Assembly (NCBI RefSeq): GCF_014297465.1
Contig: NZ_JACORT010000013.1
Coordinates: forward strand, 1 to 64,000
Origin: Ramlibacter cellulosilyticus
GTDB taxonomy: Bacteria; Pseudomonadota; Gammaproteobacteria; Burkholderiales; Burkholderiaceae_C
Direction: 5' to 3'
DNA length: 64,000 bases
Shown here in pieces: positions 27,021 through 35,796 of the stretch (within the stretch, counting starts at the first letter, position 1; each line of letters opens with the position of its first letter). The notes under the pieces are model-generated. The model was given only the letters and a program-made list of their open reading frames with translations, was not told the DNA's origin and made no database searches. Made by a program: the position numbers and the translations under genes.

Positions 27021-28022
27021 ATGCCAACTCGCAAGCCCCGCAACGCAATGAACCTGCTTGTCCGTGCGGCGACAGCCGCCCTTGCCCTGTGCAGCCTCGC
27101 CGCCTTCGCGCAGGCGCCCCAGCCCGCGGCCGCGGGCGTCCCGCTCAAGCTCATCGTGCCGTTCACGCCCGGCACGGGCATCGACATCGTGGCGCGCACC
27201 GTCGGGCCGCGCCTGAGCCAGCGGCTCGGCCGCCCCGTCGTCGTGGAAAACCGCGCGGGCGCCTCGGGCAACATCGGCACCGAGGCGGTGGTGCGCGCCC
27301 CCGCCGACGGCAGCACGCTGCTCGTGAGCGTGAACACGCTCGTGATGAACAGGAGCCTGTATCCGCAACTGCCCTTCGACCCGGTGAAGGACCTCGTCCC
27401 GGTGTCGCTCACCAGCTGGGGGCAGCTGATCCTGGTGGCGCCGCCCAGCACCGGCTTCAAGACGGCCGCAGACCTGGTCGCCGCAGCGAAGGCGAAGCCG
27501 GGCAAGCTGAACTACGCGAGCCCCGGCGTCGGCACGCCGCACCACATGTCCATGGAGCTGTTCAAGCAGACCGCGGGCGTGTTCCTCACCCACATCCCGT
27601 ACCGCGGCACGGCGCAGGCCGTCACCGACCTGCTGGGCGGCCAGGTCGATGCGATGTTCCTGCCCATCCACGTGGCGCTGCCGCACGTGAAGGCCGGCAA
27701 GCTGGTGGCGCTCGGCATCGGCAGCGACAAGCGCCATGCGCTCCTGCCGGAGCTGCCCACGCTGAAGGAAGCGCATGCGGGCGACGTGAACGTCGACATG
27801 TGGTACGGCATCTTCGCGCCGCCCGGCACGCCGGCCGACCAGGTGCAGAAGCTGAACCACGAGCTGCGCGACATCCTCGGCACCGCGGAAGTGCGCACCG
27901 CGTTCCAGACGCAGGGCATGGACCCGGCGACCAGCTCGCCCGACGAGTTCCGGCGCCTCGTCGCGCGCGACGCGGACCGCTGGGCGGGCGTCGTGAAGCG
28001 CGCGGGCATCAAGGCCGAATGA
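27021..28022 (+). CDS. Bug-family tripartite tricarboxylate transporter substrate-binding protein (TctC-like)
   Basis: 333 residues from ATG 27021 (an ATG at 27048 is also possible). Signal peptide LLVRAATAALALCSLAAFAQA, then LIVPFTPGTGIDIVARTVG and VVVENRAGASGNIGTEAVV, the Bug fold markers. Its stop overlaps the start of the flavin monooxygenase gene (AATGATG junction), so uptake and oxidation of the same compound is a reasonable inference. Ligand unknown. Confidence 0.9.
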   Translation: MPTRKPRNAMNLLVRAATAALALCSLAAFAQAPQPAAAGVPLKLIVPFTPGTGIDIVARTVGPRLSQRLGRPVVVENRAGASGNIGTEAVVRAPADGSTLLVSVNTLVMNRSLYPQLPFDPVKDLVPVSLTSWGQLILVAPPSTGFKTAADLVAAAKAKPGKLNYASPGVGTPHHMSMELFKQTAGVFLTHIPYRGTAQAVTDLLGGQVDAMFLPIHVALPHVKAGKLVALGIGSDKRHALLPELPTLKEAHAGDVNVDMWYGIFAPPGTPADQVQKLNHELRDILGTAEVRTAFQTQGMDPATSSPDEFRRLVARDADRWAGVVKRAGIKAE

Positions 28023-29248
28023 TGCGCATTGCCATCGTCGGGGGCGGCATCGGCGGCCTGGCGCTCGCGCTCGGCCTGCACCAGCGCGGCATCGCGTGCG
28101 ACGTGTACGAGCAGGCCCCGGAAGTGCGCGAGCTGGGCGTCGGCATCACGCTGCTGCCGCATGCGATGCGCGAGCTGGCGAAGCTGGGCCTGCAGCCACA
28201 GCTGGAGCCGCTGGGCATCGAGAACCTGGAAAGCGTCTTCTTCAACCGCTGGGGGCAGTTCATCTACCGCGAGCCGCGTGGCCGCCACGCGGGCTACGAG
28301 GTGCCCGAGCTCGGCATGCACCGCGGCAAGCTGCACGGCGTGATGTACCAGGCCGCCCTGCAGCGGCTGGGCACGGGGCGCATCCATCTCGACCACCGGC
28401 TGGTCGGCCTGCAGCAGGAGCAGCAGCAGGTCACGCTGGCCTTCCAGGACCGCGAGGGCCGCTTGCGCCCCGCCGTGGATGCCGACATCGTGATCGCCTG
28501 CGACGGCGTGAACTCCGCGGTGCGCCGCCAGTTCTATCCCGACGAGAAGCCGGCCTTCGCAGGCATCAACACCTGGCGCGGCGTGACGGTGCACGAGCCC
28601 ATCCTCACCGGCAAGAGCTACCTGCGCATCGGCTCCATCGACACCGGGAAGATGGTGATCTATCCCATCATCGACGACGTCGACGGACAGGGCCGCCAGT
28701 TGATCAACTGGGTCGCGGAGATCCGCGCGGCGGACATGGGCATGAACGAATGGAACCAGCCGGGCCGGCTGCAGGACTTCCGGCCCGTGTACCAGGACTG
28801 GAAGTTCGACTGGCTCGACGTGCCTGCACTGATCACCGGCGCGAACGAGATCCTCGAGTACCCGATGGTCGACAAGGACCCGGTGCCGCGCTGGACCTTC
28901 GGCCGCGTCACCTTCCTCGGCGACGCGGCGCACCCGATGTATCCGCGCGGCTCCAACGGGAGCGCGCAGGCGTTGCTCGACGCGGCGACGCTCTCCGGCC
29001 TGCTGGCCGCGGGCGGCGATCCCCTCGCGGCGCTGCAGGCGTACGAGGCGCAGCGCCTGCCCGCGACGGCGAAGGTGGTGGAGACCAACCGCACGGTGCC
29101 GCCGGACTTCATCATCATGAAGGCGGACGAACTCAGTGGCGGCAAGCCCTTCCCGGGCACCATCGACGACCTCGTGAGCCAGGAGGAACTGCGGCGGATC
29201 TCGGACGACTACAAGACGGTCGCCGGCTTCGCGCTGGAGAAGAAATGA
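28019..29248 (+). CDS. FAD-dependent monooxygenase, PhzS-like
   Basis: 409-residue class A flavoprotein hydroxylase: GGGIGG dinucleotide motif at 8-13, second FAD motif CDGVNSAVRR, and third motif FLGDAAHPMYPRGSNG. The C-terminal stretch ILEYPMVDKDPVPRW to ALLDA closely resembles my memory of PhzS (5-methylphenazine-1-carboxylate 1-monooxygenase) and fits it better than salicylate hydroxylase. No phenazine genes are nearby, so the real substrate is more likely a diet-derived aromatic acid bound by the upstream Bug protein. Start overlaps the Bug stop. Confidence 0.85.
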   Translation: MMRIAIVGGGIGGLALALGLHQRGIACDVYEQAPEVRELGVGITLLPHAMRELAKLGLQPQLEPLGIENLESVFFNRWGQFIYREPRGRHAGYEVPELGMHRGKLHGVMYQAALQRLGTGRIHLDHRLVGLQQEQQQVTLAFQDREGRLRPAVDADIVIACDGVNSAVRRQFYPDEKPAFAGINTWRGVTVHEPILTGKSYLRIGSIDTGKMVIYPIIDDVDGQGRQLINWVAEIRAADMGMNEWNQPGRLQDFRPVYQDWKFDWLDVPALITGANEILEYPMVDKDPVPRWTFGRVTFLGDAAHPMYPRGSNGSAQALLDAATLSGLLAAGGDPLAALQAYEAQRLPATAKVVETNRTVPPDFIIMKADELSGGKPFPGTIDDLVSQEELRRISDDYKTVAGFALEKK

Positions 29249-29258
29249 TGCGGGGAAC

Positions 29259-29289
29259 GCTGGGGTGCACTTCGTGCAACCCAGCCTAC
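29259..29289 (-). repeat. Dispersed palindrome, GCTGGGGTGCAC type (copy 3)
   Basis: GCTGGGGTGCAC-TTCG-TGCAACCCAGC hairpin ending in CTAC, the reverse orientation of copy 4 below. It lies 11 bp past the monooxygenase stop. Confidence 0.75.
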
Positions 29290-29326
29290 GCGCCTCGCAC
29301 GCGAAAGGGTTGATTCACGGCGCATC

Positions 29327-29359
29327 GTAGGCTGGGTTGCGCCGCAGGCGCACCCCAGC
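29327..29359 (+). repeat. Dispersed palindrome, GTAGGCTGGGTTGCGC type (copy 4)
   Basis: GTAGGCTGGGTTGCGCC with matching GGCGCACCCCAGC arm. With copy 3 it fills the 119-bp gap between two convergent genes. Confidence 0.75.
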
Positions 29360-29367
29360 TGGCAGCC

Positions 29368-29940
29368 TCAATTCAGGTACCGCGGCTTCGCCCCGTCGTC
29401 GTCCTGCGCCGGCTCCGGCGCCGCGAGTGGCACGAAGGGCTCCCGCCATTGCGACTGCAGCAGCGCCTGGTCCAGCAGGTGCATCAGCCCCTGCATCAGC
29501 TTGGGCTGCATCTCCATCTGGAAGCTGCGCGGCTTGGCGTCGCCGTGGGGCGGGCGCTCGTTGAAGTTCAGGCGCAGCGGCCCGCTCGCCAGCGGCGTGG
29601 CGTCGACGTCGGTCACCAGCAGCGGGTCCTCGCCGAGCGGCAGCCGGTGCTGCCCTTCCTTGTAGGGCGTGTCGAAGTCCGCGTGCTGGAGGAACTCCTC
29701 CTTGCGGAATTCGGCGAGCATCTTCTTCAGCTCCGGGTTGGCACCCGACAGCGACGCGCCGGCGGATTCCAGCTTGAGCAGGTGCTCGGTCAGCAGCTTC
29801 GAGAGCAGCGGCCACAACCCGACCATGAGCCGGCGGGTCAGCCACATCCGCATCTCCTCGCCTTCGACGGTGTTGATGCGCATGAGGATGCGGTCCTGCT
29901 CGGGCAGGTAGGTGACCGACATCTGGTGGATCTGCATCAT
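29368..29940 (-). CDS. Conserved hypothetical protein (190 aa)
   Basis: Soluble protein without signal peptide. The N-terminus (SVTYLPEQDRILMRINTVEG) looks like a beta-hairpin unit; residues 30-90 are helical and charged; a second beta-rich part (GPLRLNFNERP) precedes a C-terminal helix (MQGLMHLLDQALLQSQW). I recall unnamed relatives in Comamonadaceae upstream of clpB. It is divergent from clpB with 96 bp between start codons. No function assigned. Confidence 0.8.
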   Translation of the reverse strand: MMQIHQMSVTYLPEQDRILMRINTVEGEEMRMWLTRRLMVGLWPLLSKLLTEHLLKLESAGASLSGANPELKKMLAEFRKEEFLQHADFDTPYKEGQHRLPLGEDPLLVTDVDATPLASGPLRLNFNERPPHGDAKPRSFQMEMQPKLMQGLMHLLDQALLQSQWREPFVPLAAPEPAQDDDGAKPRYLN

Positions 29941-29988
29941 TTGATTCTAGTCACCCCGGCTGGGCTGGAACGCGTCCTACAGTCGGAC

Positions 29989-30016
29989 CTTGAAAAGTAC
30001 CGGGCTCGACCTATCT
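29989..30016 (+). promoter_or_regulatory. Putative sigma-32 (heat-shock) promoter of clpB
   Basis: CTTGAAA at 29989-29995, 14 bp, then CCTATCT at 30010-30016. The heat-shock sigma consensus is CTTGAAA, 11-16 bp, CCCCATnT. It lies 21 bp before the clpB start codon. A regular TACAGT-type -10 box (29978-29983) sits just upstream and could give basal expression. Confidence 0.6.
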
Positions 30017-30036
30017 GGGCCGTAACGGAGTATTTC

Positions 30037-32661
30037 ATGCGACTCGACAAGCTCACGACCAAATTCCAGGAGGCCCTGGCCGACGCCCAGAGCCTGGCGC
30101 TGGCCAACGACCACGCCTACATCGAGCCGGCCCACCTGCTCGTGGCCATGCTGCGGCAGGAGGACGGGCCGCGCGCGCTGCTGCAGCGCGCCGGCACCAA
30201 CGTGCCGGGGCTGCTCGCCGCCGCCGAAGGCGCCATGCACAAGCTGCCGCAGGTGCAGGGGCAGGAGCAGGTCCAGATCGGCCGCGACCTCGCCGCGCTG
30301 CTGCAGCAGACGGAGAAGGAGGCGCTCAAGCGCAACGACCAGTTCTTCGCCAGCGAGCTGTTCCTGCTCGCGGTGGCCGAGACCAAGCAGGACATCGGCC
30401 GCATCGCCCGCGAGAACGGGCTCACCCGCAAGTCGCTGGAAGCGGCGATCGACGCCGTGCGTGGAGGCCAGAACGTGGACAACCCCGAAGCCGAAGGCCA
30501 GCGCGAGTCGCTGAAGAAGTACACCCTCGACCTCACCGAGCGCGCCCGCCAGGGCAAGCTCGACCCCGTGATCGGCCGCGACGAGGAGATCCGCCGCGCG
30601 ATCCAGGTCCTGCAGCGCCGCACCAAGAACAACCCCGTGCTGATCGGCGAGCCCGGCGTGGGCAAGACCGCCATCGTCGAAGGCCTGGCGCAGCGCATCG
30701 TGGCGGGCGAGGTGCCGGAAACGCTCAAGGACAAGCGCGTGCTGTCGCTGGACATGGCGGCGCTGCTCGCCGGCGCCAAGTACCGCGGCGAGTTCGAGGA
30801 GCGCCTGAAGTCCGTGCTGAACGAGCTCGCCAAGGACGAAGGCAAGACCATCGTCTTCATCGACGAACTGCACACGATGGTGGGCGCGGGCAAGGCCGAA
30901 GGTGCCATGGACGCGGGCAACATGCTCAAGCCGGCGCTCGCGCGCGGCGAGCTGCACTGCGTCGGCGCGACCACCCTGGACGAATACCGCAAGTACATCG
31001 AGAAGGACGCCGCGCTGGAGCGCCGCTTCCAGAAGATCCTCGTGGGCGAGCCGAGCGTGGAGGCCACCATCGCCATCCTGCGCGGCCTGCAGGAGAAGTA
31101 CGAGGCGCACCACGGCGTGGACATCACGGACCCCGCCATCGTGGCCGCCGCGGAGCTCTCGCACCGCTACATCACGGACCGCTTCCTGCCGGACAAGGCC
31201 ATCGACCTGATCGACGAGGCCGCTTCCAAGATCAAGATCGAGATCGACTCCAAGCCGGAAGCCATCGACCGCCTCGACCGCCGCATGATCCAGCTGCAGA
31301 TCGAGCGCGAGGCGATGAAGAAGGAGAAGGACGAGGCTTCGCAGAAGCGCCTGGGCCTGATCAACGACGAGATCGTCCGCCTGCAGAAGGAGATCTCCGA
31401 CCTCGAGGAAGTGTGGAAGTCCGAGAAGGCCGCCGCGCAAGGCAGCGCCCAGATCCGCGAGGAGATGGAGAAGGTCAAGTTCCAGATCGAGGAGTTCAAG
31501 CGCAAGGGCGACTTCAACAAGGTCGCCGAGCTGCAGTACGGCAAGCTGCCCACGCTCGAGAAGCAGCTGAAGGAAGCGCAGGCCGCCGAGACCGCCAAGG
31601 GCAAGAGCGGCAAGCCGCAGCTGCTGCGCACGCAGGTCGGCGCGGAGGAAATCGCCGAGGTCGTGGCGCGCGCCACGGGCATCCCCGTGTCCAAGCTGAT
31701 GCAGGGCGAGCGCGAGAAGCTGCTGCTGATGGAAGGCAAGCTGCACGAGCGCGTGGTCGGCCAGGACGAGGCGATCGCCGCGGTGGCCAACGCCATCCGC
31801 CGCTCGCGCTCCGGCCTCTCCGACCCGAACCGGCCGACGGGCTCCTTCCTGTTCCTGGGCCCGACGGGCGTGGGCAAGACGGAGCTGTGCAAGGCGCTGG
31901 CGAACTTCCTGTTCGACAGCGAGGAGCACCTGATCCGCGTCGACATGAGCGAGTTCATGGAGAAGCACTCGGTGGCCCGCCTGATCGGCGCGCCGCCCGG
32001 CTACGTGGGCTACGAGGAGGGCGGTTACCTCACGGAAGCCGTGCGCCGCAAGCCCTACAGCGTGATCCTGCTCGACGAGGTCGAGAAGGCGCACCACGAC
32101 GTGTTCAACGTGCTGCTGCAGGTGCTCGACGACGGGCGCCTCACCGACGGCCAGGGCCGCACCGTGGACTTCAAGAACACGGTGATCGTCATGACCTCCA
32201 ACATCGGATCGCACATGATCCAGGCGATGGTGGGCAAGCCCTACGAGGACGTGAAGGACGCGGTGTGGGACGAGCTGAAGAACCACTTCCGCCCCGAGTT
32301 CCTGAACCGCATCGACGAGACGGTGGTGTTCCACGGACTCGACGCGCAGCACATCGCGCAGATCGCGAAGATCCAGCTGCGGGTGCTGGAGCAGCGCCTC
32401 GCGAAGATGGACCTGCACCTGCAGGTGTCGCCGGCGGCGCTGGAAGAACTGGCGAAGGTGGGCTTCGACCCGGTGTTCGGCGCGCGGCCGCTCAAGCGGG
32501 CGATCCAGCAGCGCATCGAGAACCCGCTGTCGCGGCTGATCCTCGAAGGGCGCTTCCCGCCCAAGAGCACCATCCCGGTGGAAGTCGACCCGGTGCGCGA
32601 GCCCGGCGTCTTCCACTTCGGCGAGCGCGAAGGCTCGCCCCGCGAAGCGGCCACCGCCTGA
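30037..32661 (+). CDS. clpB: ATP-dependent chaperone ClpB
   Basis: Hsp100 disaggregase working with DnaK to rescue aggregated proteins. 874 residues (E. coli 857). Layout: N-terminal Clp repeats (1-145), first AAA+ with Walker A GEPGVGKT near 204-211, a coiled-coil middle domain (about 400-525) that marks ClpB rather than ClpA, second AAA+ with GPTGVGKT near 608-615, and a C-terminal D2-small domain. Start ATG 30037 has AACGGAG 6 nt upstream. The heat-shock-type promoter fits its role. Confidence 0.97.
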   Translation: MRLDKLTTKFQEALADAQSLALANDHAYIEPAHLLVAMLRQEDGPRALLQRAGTNVPGLLAAAEGAMHKLPQVQGQEQVQIGRDLAALLQQTEKEALKRNDQFFASELFLLAVAETKQDIGRIARENGLTRKSLEAAIDAVRGGQNVDNPEAEGQRESLKKYTLDLTERARQGKLDPVIGRDEEIRRAIQVLQRRTKNNPVLIGEPGVGKTAIVEGLAQRIVAGEVPETLKDKRVLSLDMAALLAGAKYRGEFEERLKSVLNELAKDEGKTIVFIDELHTMVGAGKAEGAMDAGNMLKPALARGELHCVGATTLDEYRKYIEKDAALERRFQKILVGEPSVEATIAILRGLQEKYEAHHGVDITDPAIVAAAELSHRYITDRFLPDKAIDLIDEAASKIKIEIDSKPEAIDRLDRRMIQLQIEREAMKKEKDEASQKRLGLINDEIVRLQKEISDLEEVWKSEKAAAQGSAQIREEMEKVKFQIEEFKRKGDFNKVAELQYGKLPTLEKQLKEAQAAETAKGKSGKPQLLRTQVGAEEIAEVVARATGIPVSKLMQGEREKLLLMEGKLHERVVGQDEAIAAVANAIRRSRSGLSDPNRPTGSFLFLGPTGVGKTELCKALANFLFDSEEHLIRVDMSEFMEKHSVARLIGAPPGYVGYEEGGYLTEAVRRKPYSVILLDEVEKAHHDVFNVLLQVLDDGRLTDGQGRTVDFKNTVIVMTSNIGSHMIQAMVGKPYEDVKDAVWDELKNHFRPEFLNRIDETVVFHGLDAQHIAQIAKIQLRVLEQRLAKMDLHLQVSPAALEELAKVGFDPVFGARPLKRAIQQRIENPLSRLILEGRFPPKSTIPVEVDPVREPGVFHFGEREGSPREAATA

Positions 32662-32675
32662 GGTCGCGGGCCGGG

Positions 32676-32702
32676 AAAGCCGGGGCCGGGCCCCGGCTTT
32701 TC
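32676..32702 (+). terminator. Terminator after clpB
   Basis: AAAGCCGGGG-CCGGG-CCCCGGCTTTT hairpin starting 15 bp past the clpB stop. Confidence 0.85.
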
Positions 32703-32723
32703 CCTGCCCTTACCATCTCCTCC

Positions 32724-33029
32724 ATGCCCCTGATCCTTTCCTTCCTCCTCCGGGCCGTGCTGGTCCTCGCGGGCCTCGTCTTCGTCGCGAGCCTCTTCGC
32801 CGTGTTCGTGCTGCTGCTCGCGCTGTGGTCGGTGCGGGCGCTGTGGGCGCGGCTGACGGGCCGGCCGGTGCATCCCTTCGGCATGCGCTTCGGGCCGCGC
32901 CAGGGCTTCGAGGAGATGATGCGCCGGGCCAGTGGAGCCGCGAGCCGCACGCCGCGCGCGGACGCCGCCGCGGGCTCGCCGCGCGTGCGCCTGGGCGACG
33001 TCACGGACGTCGAACCGCGCCAGCCCTGA
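32724..33029 (+). CDS. Small membrane protein (101 aa)
   Basis: Hydrophobic N-terminal half (residues 3-40, LILSFLLRAVLVLAGLVFVA and onward) long enough for one or two membrane helices, then a basic, disordered C-terminal tail (GMRFGPRQGFEEMMRRASG to VEPRQP). No family recognised. It follows the clpB terminator; no clear ribosome site is seen before the ATG at 32724, so this start is tentative. Confidence 0.6.
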   Translation: MPLILSFLLRAVLVLAGLVFVASLFAVFVLLLALWSVRALWARLTGRPVHPFGMRFGPRQGFEEMMRRASGAASRTPRADAAAGSPRVRLGDVTDVEPRQP

Positions 33030-33178
33030 GGCGCGCCTTTCCTGCCTCGCGCAAAGGGGCGACACAATGCGTGATCTTCCTACCGTGCTGTAGGCGCAAG
33101 ACTACGTGACCGATCAACGCGACGTCTCTTAATGTCTCTGTCGGGGCCGTGAAGGCCCGGGAGGCACAGGAGACGGCC

Positions 33179-33880
33179 GTGAAGCTGCAACGCCTTGCCG
33201 CGATCGAGCACACCGGGGCACCGCCCCAGGGGCCCTGGGCCGCGCGTGTCATCCGCGTGGGCATCGCCGACGACCATCCCATCACGCGCACGGCGCTGCG
33301 CTGCTACCTCGACGAGCAGGACGGCATCCGCGTCATCGCGGAGGCTGCGTCCGGCCGCGAGGCGATCGACCTGGTGCGCACGCAGGCCGTCGACGTGCTG
33401 CTGCTGGACCTGGACATGCCGGGGCAGAGCGGCATCGACGCGCTCACCATGATCAAGGCCAAGGCCGAACACGTGGGCGTGATCGTGCTCTCCGGCTATC
33501 CCGAACACCAGTACGCCGTGCCGCTGATCCGCAATGGCGCCAGCGGGTACCTGAACAAGGCCTGCGAGCCGACCGAGATCATCGACGCGATCCGGCGCGT
33601 GGCGCAGGGCGGGCGCTACATCACGCCGGTGGTCGCCGAACTGCTCGCGACGCAGGTGATCACGCCGACGCCGGGCGGGCTGCACGAGCAGCTCTCCGCG
33701 CGCGAGCTGCAGGTGTTCCTGAAGCTCGCGCAGGGCTGCACGGCGGGCGAGGTCGCGGCCGAACTGTCGCTCAGCGCGAAGACCGTCAGCACCTACCGCG
33801 CGCGCCTGATGCGCAAGCTCGATGCGCGCTCCAACAGCGACCTCACGTACTACGCCCTCAAGCATCGTTTGCTAGACTGA
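33179..33880 (+). CDS. LuxR/NarL-family response regulator (orphan)
   Basis: 233 residues. Receiver domain from about 24 to 145 with acidic pair Asp31-Asp32, phospho-acceptor Asp77 in LLLDLDMPG, and the switch Lys in GYLNKACEP. C-terminal LuxR-type helix-turn-helix LSARELQVFLKLAQGCTAGE to KTVSTYRARLMRKL. GTG at 33179 is preferred over the upstream GTG at 33149 because AGGAGA lies 5 nt before it. No histidine kinase gene is adjacent. The NDH-2-like gene starts 4 bp after its stop. Confidence 0.88.
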   Translation: MKLQRLAAIEHTGAPPQGPWAARVIRVGIADDHPITRTALRCYLDEQDGIRVIAEAASGREAIDLVRTQAVDVLLLDLDMPGQSGIDALTMIKAKAEHVGVIVLSGYPEHQYAVPLIRNGASGYLNKACEPTEIIDAIRRVAQGGRYITPVVAELLATQVITPTPGGLHEQLSARELQVFLKLAQGCTAGEVAAELSLSAKTVSTYRARLMRKLDARSNSDLTYYALKHRLLD

Positions 33881-33884
33881 GCGC

Positions 33885-35210
33885 GTGACGGACAAGAACA
33901 AGAAGCCGCGCATCGTCATCATCGGTTGCGGGTTCGGCGGGCTGGAGGCGGCCCGCGCCCTCGAACGCGCCGACGTCGACATCACCGTGGTCGATCGCAC
34001 CAACCACCACCTGTTCCAGCCCTTGCTGTACCAGGTGGCGACGGCGGGACTGTCGGCGCCCGCCATCGCCGCGCCGGTGCGGCACCTCTTTCGCCGCCAG
34101 GCCAACGTGACGACGCTGCTCGGCGAGGTCGCCGACATCGATCCCGCCGCGCGCACGGTGCGCCTCGCCGACGGCGGCACGCTGCCCTACGACCACCTCA
34201 TCGTCGCCGCCGGCGCCACGCACAGCTACTTCGGGCGCGACGACTGGGCGCGCTTCGCGCCGGGGCTCAAGACCCTCGCCGACGCGTTCGAGATCCGCCG
34301 CCGCGTGCTGTTCGCCTTCGAAGCCGCGGAGAAGGAGGAAGACCCGGCGGCGCGCGCCGCCTGGCTGACCTTCGTGGTGATCGGCGCCGGCCCCACGGGC
34401 GTGGAGATGGCGGGCACGCTGGCGGAGATCGCGCGCCACACCTTGCCCGGCGAGTTCCGCCACATCGATCCCGCGGGCGCGCGCATCCTGCTGCTGGAAG
34501 GCAGCCCGCGCGTGCTGCAGGCGATGCCCGAAGCACTGAGCGCGTCCGCGCAGAAGCAGCTGGAGCGCCTGGGCGTGGAGGTGCGCACCGCCTCGCGCGT
34601 GACGGCGATCGATGAAGCCGGCCTGGAGGTGCAGCCGCCCGAAGGCGCGGCGTACCGCCTCCCGAGCCGCTGCGTCGTCTGGGCCGCGGGCGTCGCGGCC
34701 TCGCCGCTCGGGCGCCAGCTCGCGGCCGCGACCGGCGCCACGGCGGACCGCGCCGGGCGCGTGCAGGTGGAGCCCGACCTCAGCCTGCCCGGCCACCCGG
34801 AGATCAGCGTCATCGGCGACCTCGCCGCGGCCCGCAGCTACCTCGCGGGGCACGAGCCGCGGCCCGTGCCCGGCGTGTCGCCCGCGGCCAAGCAGATGGG
34901 CCGCACGGCGGCCGCGAACATCCTGCGGCGGCTGCGCGGCGAGGCGACGCAGCCTTTCCGCTACCGCGACTACGGCAACCTCGCGACCATCGGCCGCAAT
35001 TCGGCGGTGGTGGACTTGTGGACGCCGTGGCGCCGCATCGAGTTCAGCGGCTGGTTCGCGTGGGTCTTCTGGCTGTTCGCCCATATCTACTTCCTGATCG
35101 GCTTCCGCAACCGGATCGTCGTGCTGATCGACTGGGCGTCCGCGTACTGGAGCTCGCAGCGCTACGCGCGCGTGGTGACCGGCATCGCGCCCGGCACCAC
35201 GGACAACTAG
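33885..35210 (+). CDS. NAD(P)/FAD-dependent oxidoreductase, type II NADH dehydrogenase-like
   Basis: 441 residues with two Rossmann motifs, FAD-binding GCGFGGLEAARAL (14-26) and NAD-binding VVIGAGPTGVEMAG (about 164-177), and the NDH-2 pattern HHLFQPLLYQVATAGLS. A hydrophobic, aromatic C-terminal segment (WFAWVFWLFAHIYFLIGFRN) matches the membrane anchor of NDH-2. It would pass electrons from NADH to quinone without pumping protons. GTG start, 4 bp after the response regulator. Its TAG stop shares a CTAG with the convergent marR gene. Confidence 0.87.
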   Translation: MTDKNKKPRIVIIGCGFGGLEAARALERADVDITVVDRTNHHLFQPLLYQVATAGLSAPAIAAPVRHLFRRQANVTTLLGEVADIDPAARTVRLADGGTLPYDHLIVAAGATHSYFGRDDWARFAPGLKTLADAFEIRRRVLFAFEAAEKEEDPAARAAWLTFVVIGAGPTGVEMAGTLAEIARHTLPGEFRHIDPAGARILLLEGSPRVLQAMPEALSASAQKQLERLGVEVRTASRVTAIDEAGLEVQPPEGAAYRLPSRCVVWAAGVAASPLGRQLAAATGATADRAGRVQVEPDLSLPGHPEISVIGDLAAARSYLAGHEPRPVPGVSPAAKQMGRTAAANILRRLRGEATQPFRYRDYGNLATIGRNSAVVDLWTPWRRIEFSGWFAWVFWLFAHIYFLIGFRNRIVVLIDWASAYWSSQRYARVVTGIAPGTTDN

Positions 35211-35722
35211 CGACCGCGCAGGCGCCGCGCGCCGCCGTGGCGGCGGTCCGCCTTCTCCGCCACCGGCTTGCCGGCGGCGATCCGCTCCGCGTTCGCCGTG
35301 AGCTTGTCCAGCGCCGCTTCGAAGGCTTCGAGTTCCGCGGGAGAGAGCACGGACAGCACTTCGCCGTTGAAGTGCACCGACTGCGGGAACAGTTCGTCGT
35401 ACAGGCGCCGGCCTTCTTCCGTGAGGTCCACTTCCGCGCGGCGGCGGTCCTCCAGGTCCGCCACGCGCCGGATCAGGCGCTTCTCCGCCAGCTCGGTGAT
35501 GTGGCGCGAGGTCCGCGGCCGCTCCAGGTGCGCGCGCTGGGAGAGTTCCGAGGGCGACATCGCGCCATGCGCCGCGAGCAGGGCGATCAGCCGCCACTCG
35601 CGCCGCGTGATGCCGTAGCGGCCCTCGCACAGGCGGATCACCATCGCCCCGCTTGCCGCGAAGAGGCGGCTCAGGCGGTAGTTCAGCAGGTCGTCGACGG
35701 TGCGCGGGCGGTCCAGGGACAT
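35207..35722 (-). CDS. MarR-family transcriptional regulator, probable regulator of pobA
   Basis: 171 residues from ATG 35722 (the frame stays open to 35812, but that reaches into pobA). Winged-helix core YGITRREWRLIALLAAHGAM, SPSELSQRAHLERPRTSRHI and wing RRVADLEDRRRAEVDLTEEG. Basic C-terminal tail. It is divergent from pobA with 74 bp between starts, including an AT-rich palindrome. Regulators of 4-hydroxybenzoate genes are more often IclR or AraC type (PobR), so a MarR here is slightly unusual. Confidence 0.88.
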   Translation of the reverse strand: MSLDRPRTVDDLLNYRLSRLFAASGAMVIRLCEGRYGITRREWRLIALLAAHGAMSPSELSQRAHLERPRTSRHITELAEKRLIRRVADLEDRRRAEVDLTEEGRRLYDELFPQSVHFNGEVLSVLSPAELEAFEAALDKLTANAERIAAGKPVAEKADRRHGGARRLRGR

Positions 35723-35730
35723 CGGCTCGG

Positions 35731-35751
35731 ATAGTTGTATAGATGAATTAT
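35731..35751. promoter_or_regulatory. AT-rich imperfect palindrome between marR and pobA
   Basis: ATAGTTGTATA and GATGAATTAT-type arms form an imperfect inverted repeat in otherwise GC-rich DNA. Position between the two start codons makes it a candidate MarR operator. Confidence 0.4.
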
Positions 35752-35796
35752 CGGGTCGGCTCCTAGACTGGACGGCATCCTTTGAAGCCCCACCCG

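Noticed and set aside
27021..29248. A phenazine biosynthesis gene cluster
   Set aside because: Only the PhzS-like enzyme is present; no phzA-G or phzM genes are near, and context points to catabolism.
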